This document shows positions 7,120 to 16,438 of a DNA stretch of 64,000 nucleotides, piece by piece; within the stretch, counting starts at the first letter, position 1; every line of letters starts with the position of its first letter. The notes beneath the pieces were generated by a model. That model had not been told where the DNA came from and made no database searches. It worked only from the letters and a program-made list of their open reading frames with translations. A program made the translations under genes and the position numbers. Source of the stretch: Bog-375 sp049698695. Lineage in GTDB: Bacteria > Acidobacteriota > Terriglobia > Bryobacterales > Bryobacteraceae. The DNA lies in contig JBAVYH010000181.1 of NCBI GenBank assembly GCA_049698695.1, forward strand, positions 7,295 through 71,294, written 5' to 3'.

Positions 7120-10041
7120 ATGAGACCAACCCATATCCTGGCGCAATCCGTTCTGTTGTCAGCCCTGTTCGCCGGAGCCGCCGTCGGCCAGCCATTGACC
7201 CGTTTGGGACGGCTGGAGCGGCAGGCGCGCGCCGGGATCGTGCAGCCGCCACGGGCGATGCCGCCGAGCTTCAGGCTCGGGGTTTCTTCGCCGGTCCCCT
7301 ACCGGCTCGGCGCTGTCCAGCAAGCGGAACTGGACGCGTTGGTGCGCCAACCGCAACTGCCGCTGGTGGGGATTGAGCGGTCGCTCGATGGCGCTCCGCA
7401 ATCGAGCGGAGAGTGGCTGGCGCTGGACGATGGCAAGGCCGTGTGGAGAATGGCGATTCAGTCCGATGGCGCTTCCGGCGTGCGGGTTCATTTTCACGAT
7501 TTCGCCGCGGCCGGCGGCGCCGTCTGGGTGTATAGCGAAGATCGCAGCCAGGTCTTGGGACCCTACACCGGCTCCGGAATTGACGATAGCGGAGACTTTT
7601 GGAGCCACACTGTTTTTGCCGATACGGTAGTCGTCGAATACCTGGCGGACCAGCGGGTGGACGCCGTTCCGTTCTCGATCACCCGGATCGCTCACCTGAT
7701 GGCTTCGCAGCAGGCCATGTCGGCCGGCACTTGCGAGCTCGATGTCACCTGCTATTCGCCCTGGGGTTCAATCTCGAGCGGCGTGGGAATGTATCTCTTT
7801 CAGTCCGGCGGCGCCATGTATCAGTGTTCCGGGGCCTTGGTCAACAACAGCAATCACGACTCCAAGCCGTATTTCCTCACTGCCAATCACTGCATCCCGA
7901 CCGCGGCTATGGCGCAGACGGTCGAGGTGTTCTGGAAGTACCAGACGGCGACCTGCAATGGAACGCCGCCGAGTTTATCCGGCCTGCCGACCACTCTAGG
8001 CGCGACGTACCTGGCCAGCGCTCCCATCCCGAGCGGCGACTTCAGCCTGATTCTGCTTTCCCAGTTGCCGAACATCAACCTGACGTTCTACGGGTGGAAT
8101 GCCAGTGCCACCGCGTTGGCGATGGGTGGCCCGGTGGTCGGCGTGCACCATCCGGAGGAAGACTACACGCGGATCATGTTTGGGTCGCGCAATGCGGATG
8201 CCAGCGTGCAGGTTGGCACCGACCTCGCGCCCGCCACCATGTTTTACCAGATCCAGGCCACCTCGGGCCGCATCGAGCCAGGCTCCTCGGGCTCGCCCCT
8301 GTTCACCCCGGACGAATCCATCGTCGGAACGTTGACATATGGCCCCTCAGGGAGCGCGTGTTCGACCAGCCCGTTCACAGCGGGCTATGGCCGCTTCTCC
8401 GCAGCCTACCCGAGCTTGAGCCAGTATCTCTCTCCCGCGCCCGCCGCGACAGTGACACCCGGGCCGGCGTCCATCAAACTAAGTTGGACCATCGGCGCTG
8501 CCGCTCCGGCGGCGCAGACCATTCAATTGAGCACCACCTCGGCAGCGGCGGTTTCTCTCACCGCCAAGGCCAACCAATCGTGGATCGGGCTTTCATCCAG
8601 CAGCTTGAGCGCCAGCCAGGCGAAGCCCGCCAGCTTGTCGGTGACCTTTGCGACGTCGTCATTCACGCTGGTGGGAGCGTACTTAGGCACGATCACCGTG
8701 ACCGGCACCGGTGTCTCCGTCGCCATCCCGGTGGAAGTGGATGTTGCGGCGGCGCCGGTCGCGGTTGCACCGGCGCCGGCATCCATCAAACTGAGCTGGA
8801 CGATCGGCGCCGCCGCTCCCGCGGCGCAAACCATTCAATTAAGCACCACCTCGGCGGCGGCGGTTTCTCTCACCGCCAAGGCGAACCAATCGTGGATCGG
8901 CCTTTCGGCCAGCAGCCTCAGCGCCAGCCAAGCGAAGCCCGCCAGCTTGTCGGTGACCTTCGCCACGTCGTCGTTCACGCTGGTGGGTGCGTACTTAGGC
9001 ACGATCACCGTGACCGGCACCGGCGTCTCCGTCGCCATCCCGGTGGAAGTGGATGTCGCCGCGGCCCCGATCGCGGTTGCACCAGCGCCGGCATCCATCA
9101 AACTGAGCTGGACCATCGGAACTAGCTCTCCGGCGGCGCAGACCACTCAACTGAGCACCACATCGGCGGCGGCGGTTTCTCTCACCGCCAAGGCGAACCA
9201 ATCGTGGATCGGGCTTTCATCCAGCAGCCTCAGCGCCAGCCAGGCGAAGCCCGCCAGCTTGTCGGTGACCTTTGCCACGTCGTCATTCACGCTGGTGGGT
9301 GCGTACTTAGGCACGATCACCGTGACCGGCACCGGTGTGTCCGTCGCCATCCCGGTGGAAGTGGATGTTGCCGCGGCGGCCACGCAGGTGACGGGCGGCC
9401 AATCGACATTGATTCCCCTCATCGAGGACGGCGCCGGCGTTGCCACCAGCTTCACTTTGCTGGACCCGTATCCGTCGCCGATGGTAGCCTCGCTTTCGTT
9501 CTTCTCGGGGGCGGGAGCATCTGTTTCGATTGCGGCCGGGACGGCCGCCGCCGCTTCGTGGCAGAATGTGACGATTCCCGCTTACGGCGCCGTCACCATC
9601 GCCACCAACGGCAGCTCGAGCCCGCAAAAGCAAGGCTTCGCCATCATCCAGACCGGCGATGCAACCAAGCGCGTGGCGGCTATGGCCCAGGTTGGATTGG
9701 ATCTTGTCTCCCCGTCCGTCTCCCTGACGCCGCCGTTTGTGGTGCCCTTCGACGCCACTTCGACCGCTACCACCACCCTCTACGTCTACAATCCAGCGAC
9801 GACCGGCTCGGTCACGCTGGGCCTCACGATCTATAACAGCGCGGGGACCACGCTCGGCACCGGTCAGATCGTCATTCCCGCTCTTCAAGAGGGCACCGTC
9901 ACCATGTCGAAGAGCCTGGCGGCCTTTGCAGGCCAGAAGGGGACGCTGTACGTCACGGGCTCGTCCCCGGTCTGGGGTATGGGTGTCCGCGTGGACGGTG
10001 GCGGCCGCATCGACATGGTTCCTCCCGCCGTCAATCACTGA
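7120..10041 (+). CDS. Large secreted S1-family (lysyl-endopeptidase-like) protease with three BACON-like repeats
   Basis: This is a 973-residue exported multidomain protein. The signal peptide is about residues 1-23. The trypsin-like domain (about 200-440) resembles the lysyl endopeptidase branch. The triad is read as H257 (in FLTANHC), D307 (in SGDFSLILL) and S390 (in GSSGSPL). Cys pairs such as those in CELDVTCYSP suggest disulphides. Residues 449-754 are three tandem beta-sandwich repeats of 104 residues (SIKLSWTIG..., ANQSWIGL..., GTITVTGTGVSVAIPVEVDV), similar in pattern to BACON domains. The C-terminal 220 residues form two further beta domains typical of exported acidobacterial proteins. 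There is no membrane anchor. It probably digests extracellular protein while the repeats bind a surface or glycan. Confidence 0.88.
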   Translation: MRPTHILAQSVLLSALFAGAAVGQPLTRLGRLERQARAGIVQPPRAMPPSFRLGVSSPVPYRLGAVQQAELDALVRQPQLPLVGIERSLDGAPQSSGEWLALDDGKAVWRMAIQSDGASGVRVHFHDFAAAGGAVWVYSEDRSQVLGPYTGSGIDDSGDFWSHTVFADTVVVEYLADQRVDAVPFSITRIAHLMASQQAMSAGTCELDVTCYSPWGSISSGVGMYLFQSGGAMYQCSGALVNNSNHDSKPYFLTANHCIPTAAMAQTVEVFWKYQTATCNGTPPSLSGLPTTLGATYLASAPIPSGDFSLILLSQLPNINLTFYGWNASATALAMGGPVVGVHHPEEDYTRIMFGSRNADASVQVGTDLAPATMFYQIQATSGRIEPGSSGSPLFTPDESIVGTLTYGPSGSACSTSPFTAGYGRFSAAYPSLSQYLSPAPAATVTPGPASIKLSWTIGAAAPAAQTIQLSTTSAAAVSLTAKANQSWIGLSSSSLSASQAKPASLSVTFATSSFTLVGAYLGTITVTGTGVSVAIPVEVDVAAAPVAVAPAPASIKLSWTIGAAAPAAQTIQLSTTSAAAVSLTAKANQSWIGLSASSLSASQAKPASLSVTFATSSFTLVGAYLGTITVTGTGVSVAIPVEVDVAAAPIAVAPAPASIKLSWTIGTSSPAAQTTQLSTTSAAAVSLTAKANQSWIGLSSSSLSASQAKPASLSVTFATSSFTLVGAYLGTITVTGTGVSVAIPVEVDVAAAATQVTGGQSTLIPLIEDGAGVATSFTLLDPYPSPMVASLSFFSGAGASVSIAAGTAAAASWQNVTIPAYGAVTIATNGSSSPQKQGFAIIQTGDATKRVAAMAQVGLDLVSPSVSLTPPFVVPFDATSTATTTLYVYNPATTGSVTLGLTIYNSAGTTLGTGQIVIPALQEGTVTMSKSLAAFAGQKGTLYVTGSSPVWGMGVRVDGGGRIDMVPPAVNH
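8464..9381 (+). repeat. Three 312-bp coding tandem repeats within the S1 protease gene
   Basis: The copies start at 8464, 8776 and 9088 and are nearly identical in bases as well as residues. Third-codon positions are conserved over long stretches, for example around the shared ACCGGCACCGG and GCGTACTTAGGCACGATC segments. This indicates recent duplication or gene conversion rather than old domain repetition. The third copy ends early, merging into the C-terminal region. The repeats are in frame and add one beta-sandwich each. Confidence 0.95.
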
Positions 10042-10091
10042 CGCTGGGAGCGCGCGGCGCGCGGCCTCTGGCATACTGAAGTTCGGTTTCC

Positions 10092-11327
10092 ATGAGCCCC
10101 GAACCCTCACCCACTTTTCGCGCCGCCGGCTGGCTGGCATTAGCATCCGCCGCGGCTATCGTCTTTTCCATCGCCGTGTCGCAGATTCTGCTGGGCGCGT
10201 CGTTGGCGGCGTTGCTAATCTCCCGCGAGCGCCTGCGGCTGCCCGCCATCAAATGGCCCCTGGCGCTGTTCCTGTTCGGCACGCTGCTGGCGTGGGTTTT
10301 CTCGGGCCATCTCGCCGCCGGGCTGCCCCAGATCAAGAAGATTTACGTGTTCGCCGAATTGTTGGTGGTTTTCTCCTGCCTGCGCAATTCGAAATGGATT
10401 CGCTGGCTGTTCCTGGTCTGGGCGGGCTTTGCGGCCTTGACGGCAGTTTGGGGGTGCGTGCAGTTCGCGGGAAAAATCAGGCAGGCCCACGTCCTGCGCG
10501 TGAATTTCTACGACTTCTACGTGGCGGAGCGCATCAAGGGCTTCACCAGCCACTGGAACACGTTCTCCGCCGAGGAAATGTTCGCCCTCATCATGCTGGC
10601 GGCCTTCCTGCTGTTTGCTCGCGCGCCGCGAAGTTGGATCTGGCTCAAGGCGGCGTGCGCATTTCTGATCGTGCTGGCGGTGCTCCTGGCGGAAACCCGC
10701 GGCGTCTGGTTCGCCACCGCCGCCGCCGGCTTCTACCTGCTGTGGGTTTGGAAGCGGAAGCTGTTGCTGCTGGCGCCGGTGTTGATCGTGCTAGCAGCGG
10801 TCGCTTCCCCAACCGCCATCCGGGAACGCGTCCGCTCCATCGTCCAGCCGCAGAAGGTGGACTCCAACCAGTTCCGCATCGTAGTCTGGCGCACGGGCCT
10901 GCGCATGATTGAAGCTCACCCCTGGCTGGGCCTCGGCCCGGAGGAGCCGCACGTCCAGTTTCAGAAATGGCTGCCGGGCGACATTCGCCGGCCGCTGCCT
11001 TCGGGTTATTATGGGCACCTGCATAACGTGTACTTGCAGTATGCCGCCGAGCGCGGCATCCCTACTATGCTGGTGATGCTCTGGTTGCTGATCCGGATCG
11101 TAGTGGATTTCCGGCGCGGTTTGCGAGGCCTGCCGCCGGGCCGCGACGACCGCCGCTTCCTTCTGCACGGCGGCATTGCCGTTGTGCTGGCGGTTCTCGC
11201 CGAAGGCTTCGTCGAGTACAATCTCGGCGACAGCGAGGTGCTCACTATGTTCCTGGTGGTCACCGCCTGCGGATATCTCGCGCTGGAAAAAGACATCGCC
11301 TGGCAACCAGGCACCGCGAGAGAATGA
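10092..11327 (+). CDS. O-antigen ligase/polymerase family membrane protein (Wzy_C)
   Basis: This is a 411-residue polytopic membrane protein with 10-12 hydrophobic segments. It has the large periplasmic loop typical of WaaL/Wzy proteins, starting at SNQFRIVVWRTGLRMIEAHPWLGLGPE (about 257-283) and including GHLHNVYLQYAAERG (about 307-321). R and H residues in these loop motifs are those needed for transfer of lipid-linked polysaccharide in studied ligases. It begins at ATG 10092, 50 bp after the protease gene. A GT39-type gene follows 55 bp downstream, so the pair probably serves cell-surface glycan assembly or glycosylation of exported proteins. Ligase, polymerase and O-oligosaccharyltransferase activities cannot be separated by sequence alone. 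Confidence 0.88.
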   Translation: MSPEPSPTFRAAGWLALASAAAIVFSIAVSQILLGASLAALLISRERLRLPAIKWPLALFLFGTLLAWVFSGHLAAGLPQIKKIYVFAELLVVFSCLRNSKWIRWLFLVWAGFAALTAVWGCVQFAGKIRQAHVLRVNFYDFYVAERIKGFTSHWNTFSAEEMFALIMLAAFLLFARAPRSWIWLKAACAFLIVLAVLLAETRGVWFATAAAGFYLLWVWKRKLLLLAPVLIVLAAVASPTAIRERVRSIVQPQKVDSNQFRIVVWRTGLRMIEAHPWLGLGPEEPHVQFQKWLPGDIRRPLPSGYYGHLHNVYLQYAAERGIPTMLVMLWLLIRIVVDFRRGLRGLPPGRDDRRFLLHGGIAVVLAVLAEGFVEYNLGDSEVLTMFLVVTACGYLALEKDIAWQPGTARE

Positions 11328-11382
11328 CTTCGAGGTTGGGCACGCGCACTCGGGCGCAAGGCCACTAGGTCTATACTGCAAG

Positions 11383-12876
11383 GTGACCTTGCGCCAATCG
11401 CGACTGTTGTGGTGGTTGCTTGCCGCCGCGCTGGTGGCCACCCGGATGTGCCACACCGGCATCTTGTGGGAAGGCGACGCGTACCCGCTGGCAGCCGCGC
11501 AGCAGATTCTACACGGCAAGGCGCTCTACCACGCTATCTGGTTCGACAAGCCGCCGCTGCTGGCGCTGGCGTATCTGCTGTTCGGCGCGCTGCCGGGTTG
11601 GCCGCTGCGGCTCTTCGACGCTTGCTCCGGCCTGCTGGCCTGCTGGATCGCTTATGCGTTCGCCCGCGAGCAATGGAGCGTGCGCGAGGGCCTCTGGGCG
11701 ACGGGGCTGCTCGGCTTTTCCCTATGCTTCGATTTCCCTTCGGCGGCAATCCCCGTGGCGTCCGACCTGCTGATGCTGGCGCCGCACCTGGCGGCGGTTT
11801 GGCTGGCCTCGCGGCGTCCGTTCTGGAGCGGCACGCTGGCCGCGGTGGCATTCTGGATCAACCCCAAAGGAGCGCTGGTGGCAGCGGTGTGCGTGCTGTG
11901 GAACCCGGCCGGGATAGTGGCGATGGCCGGCGGCTTCGCTTCGGTGAGCGCCGTGATGCTGGCGTGGTTGGTCGGCACGGACGCGCTGGCGCCGTATTGG
12001 GAGCAGGTATGGCGTTGGGGGCGGCTCTATGCCGCGAGGCCGTTCGAAAGTGCTCCGCTGCGCAACGGCATCCTGCGCACGCTCGCTTGGGCAGGCTTCC
12101 ACGCGGCAATTGTGGTAGCCGCGGCGTGGTGTTGGATCAAGCAGGCCTATCGGAGCCGCGACCGTGAGGGAGCGGTTGCCACAGCTTCTTCCGGACGCCG
12201 CCAAATGGCGCGCTGGCTGGCGTGGCTTGTCATTTCGCTCGCCGGCGTCGCCGCGGGGATGCGCTTTTTCCCGCGCTACTATTTCCTGCTGCTGCCGGTG
12301 GTGGTGATGCTGGCGGCGCGCGGCTTCACGCTGATGAAGGGCTGGCCGCGGGTTGCCGTCTGTTCGCTGCTGCTGATTCCGGCAGTGCGTTTCGCTCCGT
12401 CGTATGTGGCTGCTGCGCGCGATTCGAATTGGCGCGATACCGCCATGGATCGCGACAGCCGAGCCGCCGCTGCGTTGGTTCGCAGCATGACCAAGCCGGG
12501 CGACACGCTTTTCGTCTGGGGATACCGGCCGGAAGATTACGTCTACACGCGCCTGCCCGCGGCAACCATGTATCTCGATGCGCAACCCCTCACCGGCGTT
12601 CCCGCCGACCGGCACCTGACGCAATCGGCGCCGGTGGAAACGGACGCACCGCGCGAACGGCGCGCGGAATTGACGCGCTCTGCGCCCAGCTTCATTCTCG
12701 ATGGTCTGGGACCCTACAACCCGGGCCTGGCCATCGCCAACTATCCCGACTTGCGCGAGTGGTTGGGAAACTACCGCGAAGTTGGGAAGACAGGCGGGAC
12801 GGTGATCTACCGGAGAGAGGCTGCGGTTGGCGCCGCAGTCACTTCTTCTTCTTGTCGTCCCCGAGTCGGAAACTGA
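11383..12876 (+). CDS. GT39/ArnT-like membrane glycosyltransferase with an in-frame palindromic element
   Basis: This is a 497-residue GT-C glycosyltransferase. The acidic first-loop motif follows TM1 (GDAYPLAAAQQILHGKALY then WFDKPPLLALAYLLFG), as in PMT/ArnT family members that use lipid-linked sugars on the outer face of the inner membrane. About ten TM helices and a C-terminal periplasmic domain are seen. GTG 11383 is taken as the start; the frame is open further up, but that part overlaps the ligase gene and lacks family likeness. Residues about 257-265 read SRDREGAV and are encoded by a copy of the dispersed palindrome (12153-12178), inserted in frame in a loop between TM segments. Its last 38 bases overlap the end of the convergent TonB-domain gene. 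Confidence 0.87.
   Translation: MTLRQSRLLWWLLAAALVATRMCHTGILWEGDAYPLAAAQQILHGKALYHAIWFDKPPLLALAYLLFGALPGWPLRLFDACSGLLACWIAYAFAREQWSVREGLWATGLLGFSLCFDFPSAAIPVASDLLMLAPHLAAVWLASRRPFWSGTLAAVAFWINPKGALVAAVCVLWNPAGIVAMAGGFASVSAVMLAWLVGTDALAPYWEQVWRWGRLYAARPFESAPLRNGILRTLAWAGFHAAIVVAAAWCWIKQAYRSRDREGAVATASSGRRQMARWLAWLVISLAGVAAGMRFFPRYYFLLLPVVVMLAARGFTLMKGWPRVAVCSLLLIPAVRFAPSYVAAARDSNWRDTAMDRDSRAAAALVRSMTKPGDTLFVWGYRPEDYVYTRLPAATMYLDAQPLTGVPADRHLTQSAPVETDAPRERRAELTRSAPSFILDGLGPYNPGLAIANYPDLREWLGNYREVGKTGGTVIYRREAAVGAAVTSSSCRPRVGN
12153..12178 (+). repeat. Palindrome-family-1 half element inside the GT39 coding sequence
   Basis: The segment begins GAGCCGCGACCGT and ends AGGGAGCGGTTG, the same 26-base half element found at 50994-51019, 53913-53938 and 62229-62252. 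Here it is in frame and adds SRDREGAV to the protein. Confidence 0.9.
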
Positions 12877-13915
12877 CCTGAACGGTCGCCGCAACCGTGA
12901 CCGGCACGCCGTCTTTCATACCGGGCCGGAATTTCCATTGACTCACCGCTTCGATGGCTTTTTGATCGAGGCCAGGATCGAGCGCGTGAATAGTCATAAT
13001 GTTATGTGCTGCGCCGTCGGGCCCGACTTCCAGATAGAGAACCACTGTTCCTTCGACGTGTTTGCTCCGGGCCTTCCGTGTGTACGTTGGATCGAACTTG
13101 AAGGTAACGATTGGCGCAGTGACGCCGTTACCGATGCGGTACACGCCGCTGGTCGGTTTAACCTGGTTTCCCCCGGTTAGCGGAGCACCGTCGCCCAGGC
13201 GCAAAGGCGGAATGCGGGGGAGCAGCGCCCATCCGTCGGGGTGATTCAATGCGAAGTCGCTGGGCTTCCTGGCACCTTCGCGCGTTTGGTGCTGCAGAAT
13301 ATAAATGCGGACGGCAGGCTCTTCAGGGTTTGCGAAAGCGGAGGTGCCGCGCTCGACCCGGTACTGCCAGATGGCGTTCGTCACTTCGTCGATCCAGAGT
13401 GTGCGTTTGCCGGAACGACTGGTATCGGGTCCGGTATAATCTCCACTTACCACGGTGCATTCGATGACCTTCTTGTCGGGCTGCAATTGCTCCCGGCGGG
13501 TGATTACTGGATCGTGCAGGTCGGACGCCAGATAGGGCCATTCGTCGAACGGTTCGGCGCACGCGTTGATCCTCGAGTCGCCGACACTCCAGAATTGCTT
13601 CGAGGCGGGAAGATGACCCCACTGGATAGAGCCGTCGCACACCCGAACGAGTGGAGATGGGACGCCGGTAATTTCCAGGTGCGCGCGCTGGACGGGCAGG
13701 CGTTCCACAACGATGCGAAAGAAGGCTGCGGTCCGCGGAGCGCCCTCCTCGGCGGATTCCAGCCTGAGCAGCCGGCCCTCGGCTTCCCAAGTGTTCGCAG
13801 TGCTTGCGGCCCGGGACACTGCTTCAACCAAAGACGCAGCGCTATCGGCCGCCAAGGCATATCTGCCAGCCGGCAGAACGGTCACCATCAACAGAAAACT
13901 CGCGAGGGCACGCAT
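12839..13915 (-). CDS. Exported protein with C-terminal TonB domain
   Basis: This is a 358-residue exported protein. The signal peptide covers about residues 1-23. Residues about 24-230 look like a LolA/LppX-type half-barrel (SAASLVEAVSRAASTANTWEA, then paired strands). The C-terminal 80 residues form a TonB/TolA-like domain, with EGTVVLYLEVGPDGAAHNI and AIEAVSQWKFRPGMKDGVPV, the 'GtVvlevtvdadGrv...al.aveqWrFrPa' signature. There is no N-terminal TM anchor beyond the signal and no Pro-rich spacer, so it is not a classic energy transducer. Stand-alone exported TonB_C proteins are common in acidobacteria and their job is unclear. The last residues are a Lys run. Confidence 0.85.
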   Translation of the reverse strand: MRALASFLLMVTVLPAGRYALAADSAASLVEAVSRAASTANTWEAEGRLLRLESAEEGAPRTAAFFRIVVERLPVQRAHLEITGVPSPLVRVCDGSIQWGHLPASKQFWSVGDSRINACAEPFDEWPYLASDLHDPVITRREQLQPDKKVIECTVVSGDYTGPDTSRSGKRTLWIDEVTNAIWQYRVERGTSAFANPEEPAVRIYILQHQTREGARKPSDFALNHPDGWALLPRIPPLRLGDGAPLTGGNQVKPTSGVYRIGNGVTAPIVTFKFDPTYTRKARSKHVEGTVVLYLEVGPDGAAHNIMTIHALDPGLDQKAIEAVSQWKFRPGMKDGVPVTVAATVQVSFRLGDDKKKK

Positions 13916-13976
13916 GTGGCACCTTTTCGGACGCGGCGGTCTTGATTAAGGCCGCTTGCCGCTATTGTACCCGGCT

Positions 13977-14001
13977 ACCGCTCCCTTAGGGCGAGTGGCT
14001 C
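13977..14001 (-). repeat. Decayed copy of palindrome family 1
   Basis: ACCGCTCCCTTAGGG followed by GGCTC matches the left arm of family 1 (ACCGCTCCCTAACGG...CGGCTC) with several changes. It lies in the spacer between the TonB-domain and Nudix genes. Confidence 0.5.
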
Positions 14002-14087
14002 CGCTCAGCGATCCGCTAAACAATTGGCACACCACCCAACGCTCGGCGGTAGCGCCGGCGGTCTCCTGCCGCCGGTGTTCACCGGAG

Positions 14088-14606
14088 TTACTTCTTCTTC
14101 CACCGATAAAACCCCACGATGGTCTTCGCGTCGTCCAGCTTACCGGTTTCGATCATTCGCTCGACTTCGCGGGCGGGGAACCAGCGGGTTTCGATGCGCT
14201 CATCGTCCATCGGTGTCGCCACGCCGGCGGTGAGGCCCTCGGCGAGGTAGATGGTCATACGCTCATCCACGTAGCCCGGGCTGACGAAGAACCGTGCCAG
14301 CCTGGTCCAGCGCCGCGCGCGGTAGCCGGTCTCTTCGATCAACTCGCGCTTGGCGGCCTGGAGCGGCTTCTCGCCGGGATCGAGCCGGCCGGCCGGCAAC
14401 TCCCAGATATACCGTTTGGCCGGCAGCCGGTATTGCCGCACCAGCAGGATGCGCCGCCGGTCATCGACGGCCATCATCACCGCCGAGCCGGCGTGGCGCA
14501 CAATGGAGCGCTTGATTCTGAAACCGGTCTTGGGATCGGAAGCGCGATCCTCGGTCACTCGAAACAAATTGCACTTGTAGACTTCGCGGGAAGAAGTGAT
14601 TTTCAT
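14088..14606 (-). CDS. nudF: Nudix hydrolase, ADP-ribose pyrophosphatase type
   Basis: This is a 172-residue Nudix protein that would split ADP-ribose into AMP and ribose-5-phosphate. The Nudix box GX5EX7REUXEEXGU is complete: G73, E79, R87-E88-L89, E91-E92 and G94. Upstream LLVRQYRLPAKRYIWELPAGRL (quoted in parts: VRQYR, WELPAG) and downstream FFVSPGYVDERMTIYLAEG fit the ADPRase subgroup, where the residues after the box select the substrate. Its ATG overlaps the polX stop as ATGA (14603-14606), so the two genes are translationally coupled. That links a nucleotide-pool clean-up enzyme with a repair polymerase. Confidence 0.92.
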   Translation of the reverse strand: MKITSSREVYKCNLFRVTEDRASDPKTGFRIKRSIVRHAGSAVMMAVDDRRRILLVRQYRLPAKRYIWELPAGRLDPGEKPLQAAKRELIEETGYRARRWTRLARFFVSPGYVDERMTIYLAEGLTAGVATPMDDERIETRWFPAREVERMIETGKLDDAKTIVGFYRWKKK

Positions 14607-16330
14607 GATTTTTTCTGGAGCGCAGCGGCGAACTTGTCCGCCGGCAGGGCATTCATAATGTCGCTTTTTGCCAGCCAGCCGCGCCGCGCCATGAGCACGC
14701 CGTAACGCATGCTGGCGAGGTGCTGGGGATGGTGGGCATCGGTGGAAATGGTGAAGCGCGCGCCCTTGGCTTTGGCGGTGTGGATCAGCGGTCCGTGGAG
14801 GTCAAGCCGCTCCGGGCTGGCATTGATCTCCAGCCACACATCGCGCGCCACTGCCGCCGCGACCACGCGCTCGAAATCGAACGGGAACGGATCGCGATGC
14901 AGCAGGATGCGGCCGGTGGGATGGCCGAGAATGCGCAGGTGCGGGCATTCGAGCGCGCGCAACAGGCGGTCGGTCATCTCGGCGGATTCCTGATTCATGT
15001 GGCTGTGGACGCTACCGATCACCAGGTCAAGTTCGGCGAGCGCGTCGTTGGCGAGATCCATGGCGCCATCGCGCAGGATGTCGCACTCCAGGCCGGAGAA
15101 GATGCGGATGCCGAGGCCGTCGCGATTGATCTGGCGTACCTGGCGGGCGAACTCGACGGCGCGCTTCTCATCCAAGCCGTTGGCCATGGCGAGCGCTTTT
15201 GAATGGTCGGTGATGGCGATGTACTGGTAACCGCGCTCGCGGGCTGCCGCCGCCATTTCTTCCAGCGTGGCGCGGCCGTCGGTCTCGACGGTGTGCATGT
15301 GCAGGTCGCCGCGGATGTCGGCTAACTCCACCAGTTGGGGCAAGCGGCCTTGCTCGGCCGCTTCGATTTCACCCGCGTTCTCGCGCAGCTCCGGTGGAAT
15401 CCAAGGCAGGCCGACCGCCTCGTAAATCCCGGCTTCGGTCTCGCCAGCCACGCGGGCATCGTTGTCCGAGCGGAACAGGCCATACTCGCTGAGCTTCAGC
15501 CCCATCCTCACCGCGCGCGTGCGCAGGGCCACGTTGTGATCCTTGCTGCCGGTAAAATATTGCAGCGCGGCGCCGAAGCTGGCGGGCGGCAGCGCACGGA
15601 CATCCACCTGCAGTCCCTCGCGGCCCACCTTGGCGCTGGCTTTGTTTTCGCCGCGGCCCAATACCTCTTCCACGCGCGGCCAGGCGACGAAGCGGTCAAG
15701 CGCGGCGGCAGCATCCGGGCCGGTGACCAGCAGGTCGAGATCGCCCACGGTTTCGCGTCCGCGGCGCAAACTGCCGGCGGGAGTGATGCTGTCGACGCCG
15801 GGGCCGCGCAGCGTGCCGGACAGTTCCTCGGCGACGCCTTCCGCGTAGCTCAACAGGTAGCGGCCGCTGCGCATGCGGTACTGGGCGATGGAGCGCAGCA
15901 CCTTTTCTTCCAGCTTGGCGCCCATGCGCGGCAGCACGCGCAGCTTTTCCTCTTTCGCCAGCCGCTCCAGCTCATCCATCGTGCTGATGCGGTAATGCTC
16001 CAGGATGAGCGCGATGCTTTTCGGCCCGAGTCCCTGAATCTTCAGAAACTCGAGCGTGGTGGGCGGAAACTTCTGCAGCAGCAGATCGCGGCGCTCGCAG
16101 GAGCCATGATCGACGATTTCGCGCAGCACCGCGGCCAGTCCTTTGCCGATGCCGGGGATATCGGTGACTTTGCGCGCCGGGTCGGCGAGGATATCGGCGA
16201 TGCGCTCGGGATAGCCTTCCACCGCGGTAGCGCCGTTGCGATAGCTGCGGATGCGAAACCCGTCCTCGGCGGCGATCTCCATCAGATCCGCCGTCTCCCA
16301 CAACACGCGCGCGATTTCCTTGTTCTCCAC
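14603..16330 (-). CDS. polX: DNA polymerase/3'-5' exonuclease PolX
   Basis: This is a 575-residue bacterial family-X repair enzyme. The N-terminal half has the 8-kDa and nucleotidyltransferase domains: ENKEIARVLWETADLMEIA, the helix-hairpin-helix IPGIGKGLA and the polymerase Asp segment VGDLDLLVTG. The C-terminal half is a PHP phosphoesterase: HMHTVETDG, ITDHSKAL, FSGLECDI, HSHMNQ, GHPTGR and STDAHHP carry the metal ligands for the nuclease. GTG 16330 is chosen because family proteins begin at 'MENxEIA' and a GGAGGG site lies nine bases upstream; a TTG at 16351 is in frame. It acts in base-excision or gap repair. The Nudix gene overlaps its stop. Confidence 0.95.
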   Translation of the reverse strand: MENKEIARVLWETADLMEIAAEDGFRIRSYRNGATAVEGYPERIADILADPARKVTDIPGIGKGLAAVLREIVDHGSCERRDLLLQKFPPTTLEFLKIQGLGPKSIALILEHYRISTMDELERLAKEEKLRVLPRMGAKLEEKVLRSIAQYRMRSGRYLLSYAEGVAEELSGTLRGPGVDSITPAGSLRRGRETVGDLDLLVTGPDAAAALDRFVAWPRVEEVLGRGENKASAKVGREGLQVDVRALPPASFGAALQYFTGSKDHNVALRTRAVRMGLKLSEYGLFRSDNDARVAGETEAGIYEAVGLPWIPPELRENAGEIEAAEQGRLPQLVELADIRGDLHMHTVETDGRATLEEMAAAARERGYQYIAITDHSKALAMANGLDEKRAVEFARQVRQINRDGLGIRIFSGLECDILRDGAMDLANDALAELDLVIGSVHSHMNQESAEMTDRLLRALECPHLRILGHPTGRILLHRDPFPFDFERVVAAAVARDVWLEINASPERLDLHGPLIHTAKAKGARFTISTDAHHPQHLASMRYGVLMARRGWLAKSDIMNALPADKFAAALQKKS

Positions 16331-16438
16331 TCCCGGGCGCCCTCCACTCAATTGTAGAGTGCGCCAGACGGCGGCGGCTGACGCCGCGTCTTCGGAGGCT
16401 GCCCCGCCATAGCGGCGAATTTCGGTAGCCTGAACCTC

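Noticed and set aside
8464..9381. 312 bp repeats as a mobile or CRISPR structure
   Set aside because: They are in frame, encode beta-sandwich units and lack ends or spacers.
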